This document shows, in pieces, positions 57,336-64,000 of a DNA stretch of 64,000 nt. The translations under genes and the position numbers were made by a program. The stretch is taken from assembly GCA_012184525.1 (NCBI GenBank), contig WOFQ01000035.1, forward strand, positions 248,001 to 312,000, given 5' to 3'. Below the pieces are notes generated by a model. It had not been told where the DNA came from and did no database searches. It saw nothing but the letters and a program-made list of their open reading frames with translations. How positions within the stretch are numbered: the stretch's first letter is position 1; each line of letters starts with the position of its first letter. This stretch comes from Xenoacremonium recifei. Its lineage: Eukaryota > Ascomycota > Sordariomycetes > Hypocreales > Nectriaceae.

Positions 57336-57746
57336 TATTACACATTATCATTTCCGCCTCCAGTTCCCACTGAAAAATACTATTGAAAGAAAGACTGGGA
57401 TTCCTTCATCAATCAACCCCCGACACCAAGAATGGTGAGTGGGGGAGACGGAGCAGGTCCGTGTCTCCCCGCCGCTACCAGCCAAGGTTAGGTCATCCCC
57501 AGGATCCTTATCCATTACTGGTAAAGATGAGCTCTACCAGAATCACATTATTCCTACTTGAGTTTAGGTTGAGAAAGGTGCTATGGGGCCTGCTCTTCCC
57601 TCTGTTTTTGATCCAGAGGGCATACGTTGATTAGAAGAAGTATTTAGTAGGAGGTGTGAGAATTTGCACCAAGCAGTCTTTCTGTTCCAAGTCTGTCTGA
57701 CTCGATTTGAGATACACCACGAGCTGTTAATCTAATTCCCTACACT
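57336..57746. promoter_or_regulatory. intergenic, DHA1 exporter promoter
   Basis: 411 bases between the regulator and the exporter. A G-rich patch occurs near 57438-57455. No spaced palindrome or gene is evident. Confidence 0.35.
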
Positions 57747-59372
57747 ATGTCAGCATGCGCTGTTGACAAGGGAGCAACTCGCGTTGTGTCAATTCCTCTC
57801 TGTACAGCCATGGGGCCTCACCAAGATAATCCGCAAGAAGCTCAAAACGACAACCAACACGACATGGAAATCATTCTGAGCTTAGAAGCCTTGGACCCAA
57901 GTTACCCTTTCTCTAGCCTCATGTTATCCCAAGGTGTTTTAGTCGGGGATGACTTCGAGTGGCCTACACCGGACGCAATGCGGAAATACCAAGCACCTCC
58001 AACCTGGGGAAGCAGAAAAAAAGTGTTCACCTTATCGGGGCTTTTTCTGTCGTCTATTCTCGCCTCGTATTCTGCTGGGGCCTATACTATGACCTCAGGG
58101 CCTCTCCGGGAGAAATGGAACATCAACGACACGGAATACAACGTCGGCATAACTATTTTTGTTCTGGCCTTTGGCTTTGCGCCCATGATCATGGCGCCTG
58201 TGAGTGAACAATATGGAAGGTATGGCGTCTTTGTTGGTGCTGGCTTCATATTCTTCCTAGGGACTCTCGGATGTGCTTTGACAGATTCATATTCTGGCAT
58301 GCTGATTGCTCGGTTGGTCGTGGGCACCGGTGCTTCAATCTTCGCCACATTGACGGCTGGAGTCGTCAGTGACTTGTATCACACGGAACAGAGAAATATT
58401 CCCATGACTCTGTACACCATGACCGTTCTTGCTGGCACCGGCCTCGGCCCCCTTGTCAGCGGCATCGTTGTCGATCATCTATCTTGGCGCTGGGTGTACT
58501 ACCTCCAGTTTATATCCATAGGCATTGCGACTCTTTGCATATGCATATTCTTCACTGAGACGAGGAGTAATGTACTCCTTCGGAGAAAATGCCATGCGTT
58601 GAATGAACTTTTGGACATGCAAGCCGAGAAAGTCCAACGCCGTCCAAAGTTTCACTCCGAAGCGAAGATAGAACTCTCCCTTGGAGTTGATATCCTGTGG
58701 AAGAGTTTTGCTTTTCCCCTGAGGCTACTACTTACGGAACCAGTCGTGGTGTGTTTCTCAGCCTGGGTGTCATTCTCTTGGGGGATTCTTTATTTGCAAT
58801 TTGGGAGTGTTCAAATGGCATTTGAAGATGTCTATGGCTTCTCAGACTCTGAAACAGGGGGCGTATATGCTGCAGTAATGGTAGGCGCTATCATTGGAGC
58901 CATTATCAGCATAGCTCAGGAGCCCGTGTCACGAAACCTATTCCCACAAAGGATGAAACAGCCGGAGGGACGTCTGTTGCCCGCTTGCCTTATATCAGTT
59001 CTACTACCAGCTGGCCTTTTCTGGTTTGGATGGACAACATCCCCAGGTATAAGCTGGATTTCCCCGTGTCTGGCAGTGGCGGCATGTACGATGGGGATCT
59101 TTAGCATCTACATCGCGACATTCAATTATCTAGCAGACACCTATCACCGTTACGCCTCGTCAGCTCTGGCGGCTCAGAGTATGTGCAGGAATCTGCTAGC
59201 AGGTATCTTTCCACTCTTTACTCGAACAATGTTCCAAAGCCTTGGATATGGCAAGGCGGGAAGCATTCTCGGCGTCATCGCTATTTTTCTGACCGGTGTT
59301 CCTTGGGTTCTCTCAATTTTTGGGTCCAGGATTAGATCTAGGAGTCCATTTGCTAGTGAGCTTCTGAAATAG
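57747..59372 (+). CDS. MFS DHA1-type drug/polyamine exporter
   Basis: Single-exon 541-residue transporter. A hydrophilic N-terminus of about 90 residues precedes the first helix. The DHA1 (drug:H+ antiporter, 12-helix) marks are VSEQYGRYGVF after helix 2, RLVVGTGASIFATLTAGVVSDLY in helices 4-5 and, in helix 5, the antiporter motif GTGLGPLVSGIVVDHLSWRW. Closest in form to fungal Tpo1/Flu1 or caf5-like exporters. Cargo is unknown; the flanking regulators and dioxygenase suggest export of a small molecule. The ATG at 57747 gives the longest N-terminus; internal ATGs at residues 22 and 40 are possible starts. Confidence 0.9.
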   Translation: MSACAVDKGATRVVSIPLCTAMGPHQDNPQEAQNDNQHDMEIILSLEALDPSYPFSSLMLSQGVLVGDDFEWPTPDAMRKYQAPPTWGSRKKVFTLSGLFLSSILASYSAGAYTMTSGPLREKWNINDTEYNVGITIFVLAFGFAPMIMAPVSEQYGRYGVFVGAGFIFFLGTLGCALTDSYSGMLIARLVVGTGASIFATLTAGVVSDLYHTEQRNIPMTLYTMTVLAGTGLGPLVSGIVVDHLSWRWVYYLQFISIGIATLCICIFFTETRSNVLLRRKCHALNELLDMQAEKVQRRPKFHSEAKIELSLGVDILWKSFAFPLRLLLTEPVVVCFSAWVSFSWGILYLQFGSVQMAFEDVYGFSDSETGGVYAAVMVGAIIGAIISIAQEPVSRNLFPQRMKQPEGRLLPACLISVLLPAGLFWFGWTTSPGISWISPCLAVAACTMGIFSIYIATFNYLADTYHRYASSALAAQSMCRNLLAGIFPLFTRTMFQSLGYGKAGSILGVIAIFLTGVPWVLSIFGSRIRSRSPFASELLK

Positions 59373-59958
59373 GCTATGGGAAAGTTGAAAGACAGTGATC
59401 TTGGTGGAGATTAACATGTCATGGGTATGGTATTGTGAGCAATAATTGTTTCTTATATTGTTAAGGGACACTTATTGTCAGAATGGTTGGCTATTTTGAA
59501 GCAGTGGGGTTGTAAATCGTACTTCTAGGTGGATGCCTACAATTGGCGACGGAAAAATAGATGAAATAAACCAATATATCACAACTCAATTGCGAGTTAT
59601 TAAATACGTACAAGAACACAAACGGATGCAGAATTCCTGTATTTCTTAGAAGCTTGCGCAACCCATCAGTTGCTTGCGTAGATGTCGTCTTTGGAGCTCG
59701 ACAGTGATGAGTGATGTAGGCTACGGCTTCTTACCTAAACCATGCGCACTAATCCAATCAGCTAATTAGCGCGAGGACAGAAGGCTTTATCTTTGCGAGC
59801 TTCCCTTCGTCCCCATCTGTTTAATCCCCGATTCTTTCATCCAATTCAGCAACTTTCGAGCCAGCCGATATACCTATAGCATTGCCTGCCCCCCTTTCGC
59901 TCTCTTCCCGGATAGCGGTCGAGGCACAGTCACCGATCTGCCATCTTCACCTTTATCA
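59373..59958. promoter_or_regulatory. intergenic, regulator promoter
   Basis: 586 bases between the exporter and the next regulator. The distal part is AT-rich; the 150 bases before the ATG at 59959 are pyrimidine-rich, as in many fungal promoters. No gene or clear operator seen. Confidence 0.35.
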
Positions 59959-61396
59959 ATGAATACCACACGCCGGTCTCGCAAGAAGACGGGCTGCTTG
60001 ACCTGTCGCTATCGTCGCAAGAAATGTGACGAGACAGCACCCAAATGTGTGGCTTGCGACCGTAACCACTTAATCTGTCGCTGGCCACCCCAGAGCTCTC
60101 ATTACAAAGACGACGCAATAGGAACCGCGGACAATCGCACCATAATAGACGCGAAGAACCGGCCTACACGCAACCCAAACCTCATCCCACTATTCTTGCT
60201 CCAGGGCCGAAACACGAGGCTATTCGAGCACTTCACAGCGAATACATCAAAACGACTCGTTGGTAGATCCAGCCAGCGCAACCCGTTCCTGGTATATAAT
60301 GTCCAGATGGGCCACGAAAGCGAGATGATGCAGCACATGATTCTTGCCCTCAGTTCCTGTCATTTGGTCTATAGCGATCCCTCCCAGGCCGCGATATGCA
60401 TGGAGCACTATGGTGCGGCGATGCGATTGACCAAGCACTCTCTCACGCGTTGGGAAATGGCAGATGCCAAAGAAAGAATGATTGTCTTGGCCACAGTATT
60501 GAACTTGTGTTGGTTCGAGGTAGGTAACCCGGAATACTTTACCGATAAACCTGAATGCTTATTGGGCTGCCAAGGTTCTTAATGTCAACATGTCTGGGGC
60601 GATATTCCATCATCAACGGGCCAGCGAGCATATGTTACTGGACGGTGAGAAAGCTTGGGGACTTCAGGACCCAGAACTATTCGGCTTCTTCAAGGAGCAA
60701 TACTCGTATCTTGTCTTGGTTGCCAATATTTGTCTTGGCAGGGATGAGCTCAACGATACCCTGGACCACCTCTTCCAAGATTCAGCGCTGGAGGACCTCA
60801 ACAAAGGCACTTCCATTTATGGCTGCCTTTTTGGCAATTCCCATCAGCTTTACAAGCTGATCCACCGCATATCTTGTCTTGCCCGAATCTGTCGCGAGGA
60901 GAAGTACGAGCTGTCGCTGTCGACTCAAAATACATTCAACGAGCTATTGGCCACAGTAAATGCTTGGACACCAGATTCTACCTTGACAGACGATAGCCTT
61001 ACCGCTGCAGGCCGCATCTTCCAAGATGCTTGCCTGGTATTTCTCTACGCGTCTTTCCACGGGCCTCAACTTGCCAGTTCTGGCTTCAATCCTTCCATGT
61101 ACTCGCTCTTGAATCTATTTCTGGAACACTTCTCACAACTGCCGCACGACAGTGCTCCATGGACTACTATATCGTGGCCCGCGCTTGTTTGCGGGTCATG
61201 CATGAAAGAAAGAGGACAGAGACAGCACTTATCTGATATCCTCAGTCGGTCAACACTTGGAATGAGAGCCATTGAGAATATTGTTCATGTTTTGTCTCTG
61301 TTATGGTCTGCAATGGATGAAGATGAGAGATATTTTGGTCCCTATGGACTGGAGCAAGTCTTGAAAATCCATGGGTTAAATGTTTGTATAGGCTAA
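59959..61396 (+). CDS. Zn2Cys6 transcription factor (fungal_trans_2 type)
   Basis: Regulator of about 460 residues, two exons with an intron at roughly 60519-60572 that joins CWFE to VLNVNMSG. The zinc cluster begins at once: SRKKTGCLTCRYRRKKC, DETAPKCVAC, LIC. The rest matches the second class of fungal regulatory domain (MMQHMILALSSCHL, FHHQRASEHMLL), seen in Acr2/Pro1-like factors. It converges on a PhyH-type dioxygenase and follows a DHA1 exporter, so a small oxidative and export module is possible. Confidence 0.88.
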
Positions 61397-61488
61397 GCGA
61401 ATAAAGAATGACACAAATATTTGACAATATTTGTCGCATCTGATTTGTATTGCTGTTAGAAAAACAACATATCCTTCTAATTGTGCGA

Positions 61489-62448
61489 CTAGTACAGATC
61501 TTTGAAGGATTCTGTTCCACGCAGGTGATCAAGGGGATGCTTCAGTTCCACCCATCCCATGAAAGGCGGGCTGAGGTTGTAACCCATCAGCTCCAGGGTC
61601 TTGTTATCATAGTCCTTTGAAAGAGTCTCAAAAGGCGCCGCAAGATATTGATTCTCCTCCTGCCGCAAAAACCCCTTCGTGTAGAAACAGCTGTACATGA
61701 GACGCTCCTGATCTGTTGTCCGGTTTGCTGAGCCACCGTGGAAGCAACTAGACAAGAAGATAAAAGCATCTCCAGGCTCCATCTCGGCATAAAATGCAAG
61801 GTTGTCGTCGGGCGGTGTGGCTTGGTCCCAGAGATGCGACCCAGGAATGAAGCGCGTAGCTCCGTTTTCTCGTGTTGCCTTTTTGCCAGCCACAAAAAAG
61901 CCGACGCCGGTGTCTTCGCCCATTTTGTAGTCAGCGGCAGTGCGGCGTCGCACGGGGTTATGGTGAATCATGTCATCTCTGTGCAGCTCCTGATCTCTTG
62001 CTCCAGGGGCGATACTGAAGATAATTGTGTTGTTTAGCTGCGGCTTGCTCACAAACGTCTTCCATTCGTTTCCGACCCAGCAAGAATACGTTGACGAGAG
62101 GAGGCGCTCGGCGACATCAAGGGCAACAGAATTCTGAACAATTGCTTTAGTGAACTGCGGAGACTTCCCGATAAGTCCCATAACGCGTTTCGTCTCCTTC
62201 GGAAAGAAATCGCCGGTCCATGCCCCATCTCCCTGGATATAGGATCTGGTGTCGTTCTCGATATGAGCCAGATCGTCGGCGGACACGGCGCCTTTGAGAA
62301 TGCAGCCACCTGACTCGACCATAGCTGCCACAACTTGGTCGATGTCCGCAGTCGAAGCATCAAATTGCTGGACGGCTGGTAGAGGACGATGGCGATCATC
62401 AACTTCCGTCATTTTTGATGGCGAGGGTGAAAGTTGTGCCGCAGTCAT
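61489..62448 (-). CDS. phytanoyl-CoA dioxygenase family (Fe(II)/2-oxoglutarate) enzyme
   Basis: Single-exon 319-residue protein. The iron triad is visible: His156 and Asp158 in ELHRDDM and His237 in CFHGGSANRT; Arg249 in QERLMY should bind 2-oxoglutarate. The PGSHLWD and EPGDAFIF segments are further PhyH marks. Fungal relatives hydroxylate or rearrange secondary metabolites (FtmOx1, and meroterpenoid dioxygenases) or act in degradation, so the substrate is open. A second ATG 12 codons in could be the start. Neighbours are a convergent Zn2Cys6 regulator and a monocarboxylate-type transporter on the same strand. Confidence 0.9.
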   Translation of the reverse strand: MTAAQLSPSPSKMTEVDDRHRPLPAVQQFDASTADIDQVVAAMVESGGCILKGAVSADDLAHIENDTRSYIQGDGAWTGDFFPKETKRVMGLIGKSPQFTKAIVQNSVALDVAERLLSSTYSCWVGNEWKTFVSKPQLNNTIIFSIAPGARDQELHRDDMIHHNPVRRRTAADYKMGEDTGVGFFVAGKKATRENGATRFIPGSHLWDQATPPDDNLAFYAEMEPGDAFIFLSSCFHGGSANRTTDQERLMYSCFYTKGFLRQEENQYLAAPFETLSKDYDNKTLELMGYNLSPPFMGWVELKHPLDHLRGTESFKDLY

Positions 62449-62968
62449 GTTTAGGTCTGGTTCTGGCTATCGTGAAGAAGATTGTGTATTAGAAACAGAA
62501 GAAAAAAGCGTCAACCAAGCATTCTACAGGTAATCATGAAGTAATATATATATATTTACTTTGAACAACAACTAAAAAATTTGCAGGGCAAACAACTGCA
62601 TACTGGCAAGCTTGTACCGACCACCAAGCAAGATACCCCACAAGACAACCGCGATTATCGTAGATGAGATGTTCCGATACGGAAAGCAAAGACGATGGGG
62701 GAGCCCGGGGCTAATAAGCGCGCTTATCTTTCGAAGATCCTCGCAGCATCCCATTGGCTCCACGTACTCCTTTGGACCGGGAAATCGTGCCGATAGCTTG
62801 GGGGACTTGATGCGTTCTTCAAACGTAACGAGAACGAGACGAAAGCTACAATGCCAACTTTAACCAAATTCAGGCACATTTCCCCGTGTTTGAGCGCAGC
62901 AAGTATCTTTCAATCATGACTAGTAGGATTCTATTTAAACTAAATGTCTAGATACCGATGCGAACCGT
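62449..62968. other. intergenic, with short TA repeat
   Basis: 520 bases between the dioxygenase start and the end of the monocarboxylate-type transporter. A short AT dinucleotide run lies at 62543-62557. No gene seen. Confidence 0.4.
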
Positions 62969-64000
62969 CTAGGATTGACGTTTAGTTAGCCTGGCCGCGA
63001 GGAATAGGACCGCTGATAACAAAACCAGACTACCAGTGAATATAAACCCGCCACTGAAATAATTGGTAGATATATCGATAATGGTTCCCGCAATTGGATT
63101 TCCGATGAGAATACCTGCCGCAGCAAAGCAGAAAGCCATGCCCATCCAGGTACCAACCAGTGACATGTCCGGAACCAGTGATGCAACAATAGCAGAGGGT
63201 AAAGATACCACTGCGCCAGACACAAAGCCGTAGAGTATGGCAAAAACAACCACGCCCGCCACGGTATGAATGGCGACTGCAGCGTACGCAAGCACTGCTG
63301 CAATGACCATACATATGATGGCGATTTCGAAGGGCGCTTGGAATCGATCGGCTAGAAGCCCGGGGATAATTCTACCAAAGGCAGATGCCGCGTTGAGTAC
63401 CACCAAGATATAGAACGATAGATCTGAACTGATGTGTGCATGGACCTGCCCCCAGGCGATGATGTAAAAGATAGGGACGTACAGTCCAACAAATGACAGA
63501 AAGAGGCCAACGCTGAAGAGAGAGAAGGGCATGTTTTTGAAAGCTTTGAGATCGAGTAAGGCCCGCGATAGCTTGGCAGGGGGTAGGCGAGGCTTCATTA
63601 TAGCGATGCTGATAAGCGATGTACCCAAGGCAATGAATCCGAGTGCCCTTGTAGCCCATGGAAATCCTACCCGCGGTTGAAGGCGCTCGAAGACGATAGG
63701 ATAAATCACACTGCCGATGCTGCCGCCTGAAGCGACAATACCAATCGCCAATGCTCGCTTCGTCGTGAAGTACGTAGAAACGATAGCCACGCTAGGCAGG
63801 AAGATACAGCCTGTCCCTAACCCAATAGTAACTGCCTGGGCAAGGAAGAATTGCCAGTACTGTGTCGCTAGACTCGTCATCATTAGGCCGAGGACAGTAA
63901 AAAATGATCCGACAGTGACCAATGTCCGAGAGTACCCCTTGTCAAAAAGAGGCCCTACAACTAAGCTGAGAGCGACCAGGAGGAAGGCTTGGACAGTGCC
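62969..64000 (-). CDS. MFS monocarboxylate-type transporter (partial, runs off the window)
   Basis: C-terminal part of a 12-helix transporter of the monocarboxylate porter family (fungal Mch type); the N-terminus lies beyond 64000. In the visible part, the frame continues upstream of the first ATG at 63922 with GPLFDKGYSRTLVTVGS, so that ATG is not the start. Marks: GLGTGCIFLPSVAIVSTYFTT (helices 4-5), GIVASGGSIGSVIYP, SAFGRIIPGLLADR in the second half, and TWMGMAFCFAAAGILIGNPIAG. Stop at 62969-62971. Fungal members carry monocarboxylates, riboflavin or unknown small molecules. Confidence 0.88.
   Translation of the reverse strand, partial: GTVQAFLLVALSLVVGPLFDKGYSRTLVTVGSFFTVLGLMMTSLATQYWQFFLAQAVTIGLGTGCIFLPSVAIVSTYFTTKRALAIGIVASGGSIGSVIYPIVFERLQPRVGFPWATRALGFIALGTSLISIAIMKPRLPPAKLSRALLDLKAFKNMPFSLFSVGLFLSFVGLYVPIFYIIAWGQVHAHISSDLSFYILVVLNAASAFGRIIPGLLADRFQAPFEIAIICMVIAAVLAYAAVAIHTVAGVVVFAILYGFVSGAVVSLPSAIVASLVPDMSLVGTWMGMAFCFAAAGILIGNPIAGTIIDISTNYFSGGFIFTGSLVLLSAVLFLAARLTKRQS

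Overview
The window is nuclear DNA of a filamentous ascomycete (Pezizomycotina). Genes are packed about one per 2 kb, most are cut by 45-65 bp GT..AG introns, six regulators carry fungal Zn2Cys6 fingers, and most families are typical of saprotrophic moulds. I support 30 protein genes and one decayed gene copy. I see no rRNA, tRNA, CRISPR, transposon, PKS or NRPS. The species cannot be fixed from the sequence; a mould of the Aspergillus/Penicillium type is a guess.

Layout. 0-10 kb: flavin (Baeyer-Villiger type) monooxygenase, sugar/H+ symporter, Zn2Cys6 regulator, cytosolic GH43, nitrilase. 10-20 kb: second sugar transporter, secreted type-B carboxylesterase followed by a decayed tandem copy of itself, a regulator, and an amidase. 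20-28 kb: a small eIF5A-like protein that lacks the hypusine loop, a ureidoglycolate-lyase-like protein, a regulator divergent from an epoxide hydrolase with four CGG-N8-CCG sites between them, and a third sugar transporter. 28-38 kb: GH51 arabinofuranosidase, SGSH-like sulfatase, Dal5/ACS-type anion symporter, and a 1124-residue PL26-like rhamnogalacturonan exolyase fused to a DUF1961 domain. 38-43 kb: a divergent pair made of a DUF7708-type STAND-like protein and an AAA ATPase. 43-49 kb: glucosamine-6-phosphate deaminase, a regulator, and a divergent hexokinase-family kinase, which looks like part of an amino-sugar catabolic cluster. 49-55 kb: an unrecognised secreted protein divergent from a cytosolic GH2 beta-galactosidase. 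55-64 kb: a regulator, a DHA1 exporter, another regulator, a PhyH-type dioxygenase, and a monocarboxylate-type transporter cut by the window end.

How the genes may work together (inference). The middle of the window reads like a fungal counterpart of a bacterial polysaccharide-utilisation locus. It has several importers, and GH43, GH51, PL26-DUF1961, GH2 and the sulfatase all lack visible signal peptides. This suggests import of oligosaccharides (pectic rhamnogalacturonan side chains and backbone, possibly sulfated or amino-sugar-containing glycans) and depolymerisation inside the cell. The left part adds broad ester, amide, nitrile, epoxide and ketone chemistry suited to plant metabolites or xenobiotics. 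The right edge looks like a small oxidative and export module. The items most worth follow-up are the hypusine-less eIF5A paralog, the PL26-DUF1961 fusion with its divergent anion transporter, and the phased four-site operator array.
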